Positions 35,238 through 44,506 of a DNA stretch of 64,000 nucleotides are shown here, one piece after another. The notes under the pieces were generated by a model that was not told the origin of the DNA, ran no database searches, and saw nothing but the letters and a program-made list of their open reading frames with translations. Source of the DNA: JAIVJZ01 sp035645695 (GTDB taxonomy: Bacteria; Acidobacteriota; Blastocatellia; Pyrinomonadales; Pyrinomonadaceae); the NCBI GenBank assembly GCA_035645695.1, contig DASQMC010000028.1:1-64000 (forward strand). The letters are read 5' to 3'. Positions within the stretch are counted from its first letter, which is position 1, and each line of letters opens with the position of its first letter. The position numbers were made by a program, and so were the translations under genes.

Positions 35238-35630
35238 TCAGGCCGCCTCGCGTTGCGCGGCGAGCGCCGAATGGCGCATGGTCGTGAGCAGATGTTCGAC
35301 ATCGATAGGCTTCGTCAGGAAACCGTCAGCACCCTGCCGGAAACATGCTTTCTTCGTCTCGATGCTCTCGTCGGAACTGACGATATAGACCTTCGACGAA
35401 GGGCACTGCTCCTTGAGATAGTCGAGGATGCGTAGGCCGACTTCGGGCGAATCGAGCACCGGGGGCATATGCAGATCGAGGATCGAGATGACCGGCTCGA
35501 AGTTCGTCGCGCGGCGCATGGCGGAGGGGAAATCGCTCGCCGTCATCACGTCATACTCGTCGCACAGCGTCCAGTAAAGTTGCTGCCTGATGGCGGTTTC
35601 GTCGTCGACGATGAGAAGTTTCGGCTTCAA
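35238..35630 (-). CDS. stand-alone response-regulator receiver
   Basis: 130 residues from TTG 35630 (AGGGACG upstream); a start at TTG 35681 would add 17 residues. The fold is a CheY-like receiver: acidic pair in LLIVDDE, phospho-Asp in ISILDLHMPP, Ser in YIVSSD and Lys in LTKPID. The sequence around the phospho-site (LDLHMPPVLD) is close to that of the NtrC-type regulator just upstream (CDLHLPPDLD). They are neighbours on the same strand, so a shared kinase is possible. Confidence 0.85.
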   Translation of the reverse strand: MKPKLLIVDDETAIRQQLYWTLCDEYDVMTASDFPSAMRRATNFEPVISILDLHMPPVLDSPEVGLRILDYLKEQCPSSKVYIVSSDESIETKKACFRQGADGFLTKPIDVEHLLTTMRHSALAAQREAA

Positions 35631-35952
35631 CGTCCCTGTTCCTTTCCGCCACCGGCGACTTCGGAGAGCGTCCGGCACCAACTCTTAAAAATCTCAACTC
35701 ACTTCCGGCTTGATGCCTGATATACATCGCAACACATGTGCCACAACTGGCGAAGGACGTATTACGGCGGTTTGCGCCGGATTCGCGCCGACGAGGCTTA
35801 TACCGGCGGGGCGCGTGTGTGAACCGGAGTGGACAAAACGCGGCTGAGTGTAGACAGGAGAGGACAGGGGAAACGATGAAGTAGGAACGCGGAACGATGA
35901 ATTGAAGACAGTTTGCTTTTACTTCATCGTTCCGCGTTCCTACTTCATCGTT
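35631..35952. other. intergenic region before the receiver gene
   Basis: Contains the family A palindrome (35871-35953) and no gene. Upstream of the receiver start on the minus strand I see no consensus promoter. Confidence 0.4.
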
Positions 35953-35953
35953 T
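35871..35953. repeat. family A palindrome, perfect 31-bp arms
   Basis: Left arm 35871-35901 and right arm 35923-35953 are exact reverse complements (31 of 31) with a 21-base spacer. The right arm shares its last base with the stop codon (TAA at 35955-35953, minus strand) of the NtrC-type gene. Confidence 0.95.
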
Positions 35954-37386
35954 TACGTTGCTATGTTTAGTTCGACGATGAGGCGGTGAAAGTAGGAGCG
36001 GCTGATGCCGAGGCGTTTGGCGGCGGCGGCCTTGTTGCCGCCTTCGGCGTGCAAAGCGTTGATGAGGAGGCGGCGTTTGAGGGCGAGCATTGCGCCTTCG
36101 AGCGTGGTTTCGTCGTCTTCGGGGCTGTTGTTCGAGGCCGCCGCCGCGCGGCGGATATGCAGCATCTTCTCCGGTAGAAACTCCGTGCCGAGCCGCGAGC
36201 CGGTGGTTAAGACGACGAGCCGTTCCATCAGATTTTCGAGTTCGCGGACGTTGCCCGGCCAGTCGTACTCCTGCAAGGCTTCGAGCAGCGCGGGGTCGAG
36301 CGAGGCAGGCGGTCGCCCGTGTTTGTCGGCGGCCTTCCCGGCGAAGTGCGCGGCGAGGATGGGGAGGTCTTCGCGCCGCTCGCGCAGGGCGGGCAGTTGC
36401 AGCGGAACCACGTTGAGGCGATAGAAGAGATCGCGGCGAAAGCGTTTTTCCTCCACTTCCTGTTCGAGATCGCGATTGCTGGCGGCGATGAGGCGGATGT
36501 CCACGTTCAGAGTTTTCTCGCTGCCGAGACGTTCAAAGGCGTGATCCTGTAAGACGCGCAGGAGTTTCACCTGCACGGCCTGACTGAGTTCGCCGATCTC
36601 GTCGAGAAAAAGCGTGCCGCCGTCGGCCAGTTCAAAGCGACCCATCCGCGCCTGCGTCGCGCCGGTGAACGCGCCGCGCTCGTGGCCGAACAGTTCCGAC
36701 TCGATCAAATCTTCGGGCAGCGCGGCGCAACTGACGGCGACGAAAGGCTCCCCGGCGCGCGGGCTTTCTTCGTGGATGGCGCGGGCGAGCATCTCCTTGC
36801 CCGTGCCGTTCTCGCCCGCGAGCAGCACGGTCGCGCTCGTCGAAGCGACGGCGCGCGCCTGTTTCAGGATGCGTGCGAGCGCGGGCGAACTTCCGAGCAG
36901 GCGACCGAACCCGCGATAGGCATCGAGCGAAGCGCGCAACTTCAAGTTCTCTTCTTCGAGGTGGCGCACGCGCGCCGCCTGCCGGACGATGTGCGTGACT
37001 TCCGCCTCGTTGAAAGGTTTCTCGAAGAAGCCGTACGCGCCGCAGCGGATAGCTTTGAGGGCGATCTGGCGCGAGTTGCTGCCGGTGATGACCACGACGG
37101 GGATACTCGGCCGGGCGGCGCGCGCCGCCTCGATAACGGCCAGCCCCTCGCTGATGCCGTCGAGATCGGGCGGCAGGTGCAGATCGCAGACGACCACCTC
37201 AACGCGCCCCGTGCGCAACTGCGCGATGGCCGCGTCGCGCGAATCGGCTTCGAGAACGTGGTGCTCCGAGTCGAGCGCCCAGAAAAGCTGACGCCGCAAA
37301 ACCTGATCATCGTCAACGACGAGCACGGTCGCTTTATCAGTCGTGTTTTCCGGCGTGTGTTCAATCATCGGGCGTGTGACCGGCAT
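35953..37386 (-). CDS. sigma-54-dependent response regulator (NtrC/PrsR-like)
   Basis: 477 residues in three parts. A receiver (about 19-140) has phospho-Asp68 in VVCDLHLPPDLDG. An AAA+ sigma-54 interaction domain (about 160-390) has Walker A GENGTGKE (191-198), GAFTGA (238-243), which contacts sigma-54, and RRDLFYRLNVVPL. A Fis-type HTH is at the C-terminus (about 440-475). The receiver resembles the PrsR regulator of exopolysaccharide/PEP-CTERM systems (inference). The sensor kinase gene lies 113 bases upstream on the same strand. No PEP-CTERM or polysaccharide genes are seen in this window. Its stop codon abuts the repeat. Confidence 0.92.
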   Translation of the reverse strand: MPVTRPMIEHTPENTTDKATVLVVDDDQVLRRQLFWALDSEHHVLEADSRDAAIAQLRTGRVEVVVCDLHLPPDLDGISEGLAVIEAARAARPSIPVVVITGSNSRQIALKAIRCGAYGFFEKPFNEAEVTHIVRQAARVRHLEEENLKLRASLDAYRGFGRLLGSSPALARILKQARAVASTSATVLLAGENGTGKEMLARAIHEESPRAGEPFVAVSCAALPEDLIESELFGHERGAFTGATQARMGRFELADGGTLFLDEIGELSQAVQVKLLRVLQDHAFERLGSEKTLNVDIRLIAASNRDLEQEVEEKRFRRDLFYRLNVVPLQLPALRERREDLPILAAHFAGKAADKHGRPPASLDPALLEALQEYDWPGNVRELENLMERLVVLTTGSRLGTEFLPEKMLHIRRAAAASNNSPEDDETTLEGAMLALKRRLLINALHAEGGNKAAAAKRLGISRSYFHRLIVELNIAT

Positions 37387-37499
37387 GGTGAGAATAAAGT
37401 CCGTCCTTCGCCGGGGACGCGCTTTTCGGGCGCACGCCGGACAGTTAAACAGGGGCGCAATGTTTAATGAACTCTTTGATAGCGTAAGGGGAACTTAAC

Positions 37500-39503
37500 T
37501 CAACCGGCCGCTCCCGTCTTCGCGGCAGCCTTCGATTGCGAAGACTTTTCGGCCGACCGTGCATGTGTAGCCATGAGCGGGATGGATGGTAGCACGACGC
37601 GGAAGCGCGTGCCAGACCCGATCTTCGATTTGACTTCGAGCCGGCCGCCGTGCGACTCGACGATCTCGCGACAGGTGAAGAGGCCGAGACCGATGCCGCG
37701 TTTCTTCGTCGTCGCGAAGGCGTGGAACAGGCGCGTGCGCATGAAGTCCTCGGTCATTCCCGGCCCCGTGTCTTCGACGCTGAAGTAGACCAGCGACTCG
37801 CTCTCGTGGCCTGCGGCGACCGTCAACCGCCCGCCGCGCCCGCCCATCGCCTCGAACGCGTTGACGATCAGATTTTCCAACACGCGCTCGATCCGCTCGG
37901 CCTCGATCTGCGCGACGAGCGTGTCGGGCAATTCCGTCCGAATGTCGTAGAACTCGGCGCGCGGTTCGGCCGTCGCGGCCAGCACGCGCCGGATGACTGG
38001 AACGAGGTCGGCGGGGCGGGGCGCGATCCGGTATTCGCCGCTCAGAGACTTCACCGGCGCGCTCAGGCGCGCGACGAGCGCGCCTAGTTTCTCCGTCGCC
38101 TGCCGCAGCGAAGAGACGGCATCTTCGCGAAACTCCGCACGGTGAAACTGTCGTTCCATGTTCGTGACGAGCATCGAGAGGCCGGTGATGGCGTTTTTGA
38201 GATCGTGCGTGAGCATCGCCGAGAGGCGCACGAATGATTGGAACTGCCGCGTCTCGGCCTCGCGCGCAATGAGCTCGCGCAGGCGGTTGCTCATCTGGTT
38301 GAAGCCTTCGGCGAGCGCGTGCGTCTCGTCGTTGGCGCGCACTTCGATGCGCTGGTTGAGATCGCCCGCGCCGATGGCCGCCGCCGCCTCCGTGACGCGC
38401 GTGATGCGGCGCGTGGCGCGCGTGACGACGGCGAAGACGAACAACGTGGCCGCGCCCGCCGCGAGCAGCACGAGCGCGAGCGAGGTGAGGCCGTCGCGTT
38501 TGAGGCTCGCCACGGCGCGAGTGTAATTCCCGGCGGCGGCCACGGAGAGGTCGCTGCCCGCGACGGGTTTGTAGGCGGCGAGCCAGCGGTTGCCGTCGGC
38601 CGGGACGGTGTAGAAATCCGTCCCGCTGCCGCCCGCCGCCATGTCGCGCGCGAAGACATCGAAGTAAGGCATGGCGACGCCCGCCGGTTGATACTTGAAC
38701 GCATAGCTGGTGTGGTGGACGACGAGCCCCGTCTTATCCAGAACGAGCAGCAGGCGCGCGGCCTGCGCGCCGTTACCTCCTGCCCGCGCGGCGGCGTTGG
38801 CGGCAAAGGCCGTGGGATGTCCGGCGCGCCCGGCCTCCTGCAAAAGCGCTTCCAGTTTTAGTTCGGCGACGAGCGCGACGTGTGGCGGGCTGCGTTCGTC
38901 ATCAGGCGAGAAGACGGGCACCGTGTAGACGATGCAGGGTATACCTTCGGCGTTGCGCGTCACGTTCGAGCGCAGGGGCTTCGCTTCCGAGGTTGACCAG
39001 ACTCGCTCGTCGAGGGAAATTTTGTCGGGCAGCGCGTCGCCCGCCGTGACGCGCGGCGAAGAATTGCCCGCGCCCGGCGGCTCGATCCGAAATGGCGTGC
39101 TTCCGGTTCGCGACGCCGCCACCAGCGTGAGGGCGGTGTAGTAATCGCGGTTGTGTGAAACGAAACCGGCGAGCGCCGCCCGTATGGACTCCGGCATGTT
39201 CGCGCCCGCTTCGTCCGGCGCGGGCAAGCTATCACTCGACGCCGACGCCACGGGCTGCGAGGCGACGGCGCGCGCGTAGTCGCGCACCGCGCTCGCCTGC
39301 GCCAGTTCGTTCAAGTCAACTTCGCGTGCGCGCAGAGCGGTCTCTACATCATGTGCCACGCGCGACGCCTCCGCCTCGACCTCCTCGCGCAGCATCCCTC
39401 CGACGACCTTTAGGCTACTGCGATAGAACAGCCAGCCGCCGAGCAGCACGGGCGCGAGGCTGCCGGCGACGAAAAGGATTAAGAGTTTGGCGCGGAGGTT
39501 CAC
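37500..39503 (-). CDS. membrane sensor histidine kinase (PrsK-like)
   Basis: 667 residues. A first membrane segment (8-27), a periplasmic sensor region of about 300 residues with a Cache-like look, a second membrane segment (about 340-362) and a HAMP linker (363-415). Then a dimerisation helix with phospho-acceptor His433 in LTHDLKNAIT and an HATPase domain with N-box (LENLIVNAFEAM), DTGPGM and GLGLF. The HDLKN pattern is typical of kinases like PrsK rather than HExxT types. It is 113 bases upstream of the NtrC-type regulator, its likely partner. Confidence 0.9.
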   Translation of the reverse strand: MNLRAKLLILFVAGSLAPVLLGGWLFYRSSLKVVGGMLREEVEAEASRVAHDVETALRAREVDLNELAQASAVRDYARAVASQPVASASSDSLPAPDEAGANMPESIRAALAGFVSHNRDYYTALTLVAASRTGSTPFRIEPPGAGNSSPRVTAGDALPDKISLDERVWSTSEAKPLRSNVTRNAEGIPCIVYTVPVFSPDDERSPPHVALVAELKLEALLQEAGRAGHPTAFAANAAARAGGNGAQAARLLLVLDKTGLVVHHTSYAFKYQPAGVAMPYFDVFARDMAAGGSGTDFYTVPADGNRWLAAYKPVAGSDLSVAAAGNYTRAVASLKRDGLTSLALVLLAAGAATLFVFAVVTRATRRITRVTEAAAAIGAGDLNQRIEVRANDETHALAEGFNQMSNRLRELIAREAETRQFQSFVRLSAMLTHDLKNAITGLSMLVTNMERQFHRAEFREDAVSSLRQATEKLGALVARLSAPVKSLSGEYRIAPRPADLVPVIRRVLAATAEPRAEFYDIRTELPDTLVAQIEAERIERVLENLIVNAFEAMGGRGGRLTVAAGHESESLVYFSVEDTGPGMTEDFMRTRLFHAFATTKKRGIGLGLFTCREIVESHGGRLEVKSKIGSGTRFRVVLPSIPLMATHARSAEKSSQSKAAAKTGAAG

Positions 39504-39667
39504 GTCGAAATTTTAAGCTGTGCCGTGTGAGTGAGGTCGCGGCCAAAGGCCGTCTGTGCGGGCGCTGACGGTCGCGCCGCAGATGCTAACGCGCAGCATG
39601 CAAACTGTCAAAAAATATCCGCGACGCTGCTCCATGTCCCCCGGCGGTTTCTATAGCCATTTACAAT

Positions 39668-39684
39668 CGCAGGGGGCACAGAGA
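39668..39684. repeat. half-copy of family C repeat
   Basis: CGCAGGGGGCACAGAGA, the right arm of family C copies, stands here without a left arm. The following ATTCATCG also matches the conserved flank of other copies. It is probably a decayed element. Confidence 0.7.
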
Positions 39685-39714
39685 AATTCATCGTATGCGA
39701 ACGAGAGCCGGTAT

Positions 39715-40572
39715 CTATGATACGCGCGTGCGGCCGAACCCGGCGAGCAGCGGCGCGAGGCGCGCGACGACGAGCGGGTGCGCCGTGGCATTGGCGGCGC
39801 ACAGGCCGTTGCGGTTCTGCACGTCGCCGGTGTTGTAGCGCAACGGTTCGCCCCAGAGGTCTGTCAACCGCCCCCCGGCTTCGGAGAGTATGGCTTCGGG
39901 CGCGCAGCTGTCCCAGTGTTTCGTGCGCGGCGAGAGGTGTATGTAGAGATCGCATTGCCGCTCGGCGATCAGTCCGGTCTTGATCCCGACAGAGCCGCGC
40001 CTGATCTCTTCGTTGAGGCCGAGCGCACGCATCACGGCGGACATGCGCGGGCTGTGATGATCGCGGCTCGTCGCCATGCGCATCCGCGCAAACTCCGTCT
40101 CGGTTGAGACACGCAGGCGCTCCGGCCGCGCCTCCGGCCTCGCGACCCACGCGCCCGCGCCGCACGCCGCGTAGTGCAGCACATCGGGCACGGGTTGATA
40201 GACGACGCCGAGCACCGGCGCGCCGTCTTCGACCAGTCCTATCTGCACGGCGAAGTCGCCGTTGCCGTCGATGAAACCCTTCGTGCCGTCGAGCGGGTCA
40301 ACCATCCAGACGCGCGAGATGCTCAGGCGGCGCACGGTGTCGGGCGTCTCTTCGGATAACAGGCCGTCGGCGGGAAACTCGCGCTGCAAACCCGCGACGA
40401 TCACGGCGTTGGCCGCATGGTCGGCCTGCGTCACGGGGTCTTCGTTCTCGCTCTTGTGGACGATGTCGAGCGGCCCGCCGTAATGTTCGAGCGCGGCCGC
40501 GCCCGCCGCCCGCGCGAGCGAGATCGCCCGCGAGAGTTCGCGTTCGTAAAGATTGCCGCCCTCTGTTTCCAT
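39715..40572 (-). CDS. 3'(2'),5'-bisphosphate nucleotidase (CysQ-like)
   Basis: 285 residues from ATG 40572. Phosphatase motifs: Glu in LLSEETPD (EE at 74-75), VDPLDGTKGF (91-100), and HWDSCAPEAIL near 215. TKGF after DPLDG is typical of CysQ/bisphosphate nucleotidases rather than inositol monophosphatases (TTNF). It would hydrolyse 3'-phosphoadenosine 5'-phosphate from sulfur assimilation. The related gene at 23103 has the TTN form, so the two are different members of one superfamily. No other cys genes are adjacent. Confidence 0.85.
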   Translation of the reverse strand: METEGGNLYERELSRAISLARAAGAAALEHYGGPLDIVHKSENEDPVTQADHAANAVIVAGLQREFPADGLLSEETPDTVRRLSISRVWMVDPLDGTKGFIDGNGDFAVQIGLVEDGAPVLGVVYQPVPDVLHYAACGAGAWVARPEARPERLRVSTETEFARMRMATSRDHHSPRMSAVMRALGLNEEIRRGSVGIKTGLIAERQCDLYIHLSPRTKHWDSCAPEAILSEAGGRLTDLWGEPLRYNTGDVQNRNGLCAANATAHPLVVARLAPLLAGFGRTRVS

Positions 40573-40647
40573 GTGCGCCCGCCCGCTCAAGTTTCTCTAC
40601 ATCTCCGAATGGTTGATTCGGCATTTAACCAATAATGCTTTTTGCTT

Positions 40648-42246
40648 TTACGTCTCGTGCGCCGCCTCGCGGATGATCTCCAGCGTCGCTTCGATGTCGC
40701 GCCGCGTCGTGCGGAAGTTGACGATGCAGGCGCGCAGGGCGAAGCGGCCTCGCAGGCGCGCGTTCGACACGTAAGCCCGCCCGCCGTGTTGCACCACGCG
40801 CATGATGCGTTCGTTCAACTCGTCCACTTCCTCTTCGGCGCGTGCACGCTCGGCCGCGTCGGCCGAGACGAGCCGTGGCCGCGCGCCGTCCGGCACATAA
40901 CGAAAACAACAGATGCTCAGTTCGACCGGCGCGAGCAGTTCAAAGTCTTCCGCCGCTTCGACGAGTGCGCCGAAGTAAGCGGCGAGCGCGTTGTCGTCCG
41001 TAATAGCGGCGGAGATGGCCTGCGCGCCGTAGTAGCGCAGCAGCATCCAGATTTTCAACGCGCGGAAGCGTCGCGACAACTCCACGCCGTAGTCGAAGAA
41101 GGCGAACGACTCCTCCTCCGTCTCTTCAAAAATTTTGATGTACTCCGCGTCGCCGACCGTCCACGCGGCGCGCACCCGCGCCGCATCGCGAAAGAGCAGG
41201 CAGCCGCAATCAATCGGCGTGTAGAGCCACTTGTGCGCGTCGAGCGCGACGGAATCCGCCTCGGCGAGTCCGTCGAAGTGCGCGCGCTTCGACGCGTCGG
41301 CGGCCGCGAGCGCGCCGTATGCGCCGTCGATGTGGAACCACAGGTCGAACTCGCGCGCGACTTCCGCGATGCGAGCGAGGGGATCGACCGCGCCCGTGTT
41401 GACCGTGCCCGCGCTCGCCACCACGCAGCAGGGCTGAAAGTTATCGCTCGCGTCGCGCTCGATCATCTCGCGCAGTCGCCGCACGTCCATGCGAAAATTC
41501 TCGTCCGATTCGACGACGCGCACCTGCTCGCGCCCGAAGCCCAGAATGTCCGCCGCCTTCGCAATCGACATGTGCGCCTGATCCGAGACGTAGATCGTCG
41601 CCGGACGCGCGGCGTGCCACAGACCCTTCTGCGACGCGTCGAAGCCGCGCCCCGCCGCCGCCGTCTCGCCCACGCCTGAACCGGCGGCTCGCGCCTTCGT
41701 GCGATGCGCGACGTAGAGCGCGTTCAGATTCGCCATGGACCCGCCGCTCGTCAACAAACCGCCCGCCCCTTTCGCATAGTTTATGAGCGCGGCGAGCCAG
41801 CCGACGACCGTCTGCTCCACCCGCGTCGCCGCCGGGGACGAACGCCAGGCGGGGACGTTCTGGTTGAGCGCGGAGGCGATGAGGTCTGCGAACGCTCCGG
41901 CGGGCGTCGAAGGCGAAGCGACGTAGCCGAAGAAGCGCGGGTGCCCGCTGTGGCGGCTGCCCTCGAAGATGCGACGGCAATCGGCGAACACTTCGTCGAG
42001 CGGATCGGGGGCGACGGGCAGCGGCGCGTCGAACTGCGCGGCCAATTCGGCGTAAGGCGTGTATGTCAGGATCGGCGACGCGGAGACGCCCCGAAAATAG
42101 TCCGACACCAGTTCGACGGCGCGTGCGGCGAGTTCGCCGAACGCCTCGTCCGAAATGTCGAGCGAAGAGGCGCGTATGCCGTCGCCGCCGTCGTCAAGCG
42201 GCTCTCTCTCGCCGGGGTTTCCTTCTTCTCGCATGTCGCTGCTCAT
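40648..42246 (-). CDS. PLP-dependent group II amino-acid decarboxylase
   Basis: 532 residues. The PLP Lys is Lys339 in LDAHKWLYTPIDCGCLL, with Asp307 (WFHIDGAYG) that pairs with the cofactor ring. SGGSMANLNAL (167-177) binds phosphate. The N-terminal HPRFFGYVASPST is typical of the aromatic-L-amino-acid decarboxylase/tyrosine or tryptophan decarboxylase family, so the substrate is probably an aromatic amino acid, but glutamate or DOPA-like substrates are possible. Start ATG 42246 (another ATG 12 bases later). It lies 75 bases upstream of the CysQ-like gene's start on the same strand. Confidence 0.88.
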   Translation of the reverse strand: MSSDMREEGNPGEREPLDDGGDGIRASSLDISDEAFGELAARAVELVSDYFRGVSASPILTYTPYAELAAQFDAPLPVAPDPLDEVFADCRRIFEGSRHSGHPRFFGYVASPSTPAGAFADLIASALNQNVPAWRSSPAATRVEQTVVGWLAALINYAKGAGGLLTSGGSMANLNALYVAHRTKARAAGSGVGETAAAGRGFDASQKGLWHAARPATIYVSDQAHMSIAKAADILGFGREQVRVVESDENFRMDVRRLREMIERDASDNFQPCCVVASAGTVNTGAVDPLARIAEVAREFDLWFHIDGAYGALAAADASKRAHFDGLAEADSVALDAHKWLYTPIDCGCLLFRDAARVRAAWTVGDAEYIKIFEETEEESFAFFDYGVELSRRFRALKIWMLLRYYGAQAISAAITDDNALAAYFGALVEAAEDFELLAPVELSICCFRYVPDGARPRLVSADAAERARAEEEVDELNERIMRVVQHGGRAYVSNARLRGRFALRACIVNFRTTRRDIEATLEIIREAAHET

Positions 42247-42315
42247 TTAACTCCGGGTGTCCATCCACGCAGGCACGCGAGCGCACGGAAGATGCGCGGG
42301 GGAGACATAGAGCGA

Positions 42316-42410
42316 TCTCGAATTTGAAATCTCGAATTTGAAATCTCGAATCGTCTTCCTATGTGCGCATTGAATTTGAAATCTCGAATTGTCTTCCTAT
42401 GTGCGCATAT
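42316..42410. repeat. family G direct repeats
   Basis: The 14-base unit TCTCGAATTTGAAA is repeated at 42316 and 42330, and a longer unit (CGAAT, then CGTCTTCCTATGTGCGCAT, then TGAATTTGAAATCT) follows twice with slight change. Unlike families A-F it is A/T-rich and mainly directly repeated. Confidence 0.8.
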
Positions 42411-42505
42411 TGCGCCTGCGGTATTGAACGCTTTCCTCATCCGATTATGGTTCGTGAACGGGAGTTGAAACCCTAGCACACCGCACGCGCTTCCCTGAAA
42501 TATTC

Positions 42506-42535
42506 TTGCCGCGCCGCGCCCCGAACGCTTATAGT
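42506..42535 (+). promoter_or_regulatory. promoter-like pair upstream of the reductase
   Basis: TTGCCG (42506-42511), an 18-base spacer, TATAGT (42530-42535). It is 247 bases before the reductase ATG with a composite palindrome in between, which would lie in the leader RNA. Confidence 0.4.
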
Positions 42536-42582
42536 TTGTTCACACGACCGAATACTATCCCGATTTTTAACGAGAACGCGTT

Positions 42583-42759
42583 GCGATGAACGCGGAAGGA
42601 AAAATGAGAAGACAGGAGCCAGAAGTCAGGATTCAGAAGGAAGACGAGGGCGTGTTTTATTCCGGCTCCTGACTCCTGACTTCTGGCTCCTGTCTCCCTG
42701 ACTTCTGCTGTCTGTCTCCTGCTTTCAGTTCATCGTTCCGCGTTCCTACTTCATCGTTT
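42583..42759. repeat. composite palindrome, family B nested in family A
   Basis: The outer arms are family A-like (left from 42583, partly decayed; right 42729-42759, intact). Inside them is a family B palindrome: GAAGACAGGAGCCAGAAGTC (42609-42628) against complement units such as GACTTCTGGCTCCTG (42678-42692), with extra CTGACTTC/CTGTCTCC units. The right outer arm ends 23 bases before the reductase start. Confidence 0.85.
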
Positions 42760-42782
42760 CACACAAACCGGAGGGTTTAATC

Positions 42783-43913
42783 ATGTCCATCACAGGCCAC
42801 GCCACGACCGAGGGGACGACGCGCTACCGCGAGCGTTTGCAGCGGGAGACGATTGCCGCGAACCATTTCCGGCTGGAACAGAATCTCTGGCTCTCTTCGC
42901 TCGGCATCGGCACGTATCTCGGCAAGCCCGATGCGGAAACGGACGCGCGCTATACCGAATCGGTCGCGCGCGCCGTCGAACTCGGCGCGAACGTCGTCGA
43001 TACGGCGGCGAACTATCGTTTCCAGCGCAGCGAGCGTTCAATCGGCGCGGCCTTGCAGTCGCTCGTCGAAAGCCGGAAGGTCGCGCGCGACGAGGTGGTC
43101 GTCTGCACGAAGGGCGGCTACATCCCTTTCGACACAGACCCGCCCGCCGGGCAGGATGGCGTGCGCCGTTACGTCGAAGAGACTTTCATCCGCACGGGCG
43201 TCGCCGAAGCGTCCGACTTCGCGGCGGGCAGTCATTGCATGACGCCGAAATATCTTGCGCACCAGATCGATCAGTCGCTCCGAAACATGCGCCTCGCGGC
43301 CATCGACGTGTACTACATCCACAACCCCGAGACGCAACTCGGCGTCGTCTCGCGCGAAGAATTCGAGACGCGCCTCGCCGCCGCGTTCGGGCAACTCGAA
43401 CGCAGCGTCGCCGACGGCAAGATCAAAAATTACGGTGTGGCGACCTGGAACGGCTTCCGCGTCGCGCCCACGGCACAAGGCTATCACTCGCTCGAACGCA
43501 TGCTCGAACTCGCGCGCGAGGCCGGGGGCGACGGCCATCATTTCCGCTTCATTCAACTGCCCTTCAACCTCGGGATGCCCGAAGCGCTCACGCAGTCGAA
43601 TCAAACTTTTCAGGGCGCGCAAGTGTCGCTGCTCGAAGCGGCGCGCGCGCTCGGCGTGACGGTGGTGGCGAGCGCGTCGATCTTGCAGGGCAAGGTGGCG
43701 CGCGATCTCTCCGAAGACATACGCGAACCGCTCGGCTCGCTCGCCTCCGACGCGCTCACCGCCATACAGTTCACGCGCTCCACGCCCGGCATCACCACCG
43801 CGCTCGTCGGCATGAGTCGGCGCGCCCACGTCGAAGAAAATCTCCAGCTCGCGCGCCTCGACCCCACGCGCCCGGATCAGTATCAACGCCTGTTCTCGGC
43901 GGGAGCGGAGTAG
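42783..43913 (+). CDS. aldo/keto reductase family protein
   Basis: 376 residues. The AKR barrel has its catalytic set: Asp-Thr-Ala-x-x-Tyr (VVDTAANYRF), Lys in CTKGGYI, and His in YYIHNPE. NADPH-binding residues follow near the C-terminus (MSRRAHVEENL). The family reduces aldehydes and ketones. The DxxxPPAGQDGVRR stretch is an insertion in this subgroup. A good ribosome site (GGAGGG) precedes ATG 42783. It is 55 bases upstream of the DUF962 gene. Confidence 0.88.
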   Translation: MSITGHATTEGTTRYRERLQRETIAANHFRLEQNLWLSSLGIGTYLGKPDAETDARYTESVARAVELGANVVDTAANYRFQRSERSIGAALQSLVESRKVARDEVVVCTKGGYIPFDTDPPAGQDGVRRYVEETFIRTGVAEASDFAAGSHCMTPKYLAHQIDQSLRNMRLAAIDVYYIHNPETQLGVVSREEFETRLAAAFGQLERSVADGKIKNYGVATWNGFRVAPTAQGYHSLERMLELAREAGGDGHHFRFIQLPFNLGMPEALTQSNQTFQGAQVSLLEAARALGVTVVASASILQGKVARDLSEDIREPLGSLASDALTAIQFTRSTPGITTALVGMSRRAHVEENLQLARLDPTRPDQYQRLFSAGAE

Positions 43914-43968
43914 CGACGGCGACGACGCGCGCCGGGCGCGACATTGCCTTCAACATGGAGAAGTACGG

Positions 43969-44328
43969 ATGACGCAAGCGGAGATGAAATCTTTCGCGGA
44001 CTTTTGGCCGCACTATCTGGCCGAACACAGCCACGCCGGTACGCGCCGCCTGCACGCGGCGGGCACGCTCGCGAGCACCGGTCTCGCCCTCGCGCTCGTG
44101 GCGAGGGGTCGCTGGCGTTGGCTGCCCGTCGCGCTCGCCACCGGCTACGCGGCGGCGTGGGGCAGCCACTTCTTTATAGAACGTAATCGCCCCGCCACCT
44201 TCAAACACCCGCTCTGGTCTTTCGCCGCCGACTACAAGATGGTTGCGTTGATGCTGGCCGGGAAAATGCCGGGAGAAGCGGGGCGAGGGGCGTTGGAGGG
44301 CGGTCGTGTAAAGTCATCGGACGTTTAG
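43969..44328 (+). CDS. DUF962/Mpo1-like membrane protein
   Basis: 119 residues with the family's pattern: FWPHYLAEHSHAGTRRLHAAGT near the N-terminus, two membrane segments (about 30-42 and 48-62), then SHFFIERNRPATFKHPLWS and FAADYKM. The conserved His residues match those of yeast Mpo1, a dioxygenase that acts on 2-hydroxy fatty acids using iron. Whether the bacterial form does this is unknown. It is probably co-transcribed with the reductase. Confidence 0.85.
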   Translation: MTQAEMKSFADFWPHYLAEHSHAGTRRLHAAGTLASTGLALALVARGRWRWLPVALATGYAAAWGSHFFIERNRPATFKHPLWSFAADYKMVALMLAGKMPGEAGRGALEGGRVKSSDV

Positions 44329-44364
44329 ATCGTTTTGGCTTGAGCGTGTGGGGAGCAAGGATTT

Positions 44365-44451
44365 AACGCAGAGGTCACGCAGAGAAGCGCGGAGGCTTGA
44401 GTGATGTTCAAGCCTCCGCGCTTCTCTGCGTGACCTCCGCGCCTCTGCGTT
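44365..44451. repeat. family F palindrome
   Basis: Left arm 44365-44400 and right arm 44408-44451 are inverted copies (ACGCAGAGGTCACGCAGAGA core; the right arm carries a few extra bases), with a 7-base loop. It forms a very stable hairpin 37 bases after the DUF962 gene. Different in sequence from families A to E but built in the same way. Confidence 0.92.
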
Positions 44452-44506
44452 GATGATGAGATCGCCGGACGCTCAAGCGACGATTGACGACGACCGACTT
44501 CGCAAA

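Larger units (their letters stand above)
42247..42782. other. repeat-filled intergenic region
   Basis: 536 bases between the divergent decarboxylase and aldo/keto reductase genes, with no gene. It contains the family G direct repeats (42316-42410), a promoter-like pair (42506-42535) and a composite palindrome (42583-42759). Confidence 0.6.
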
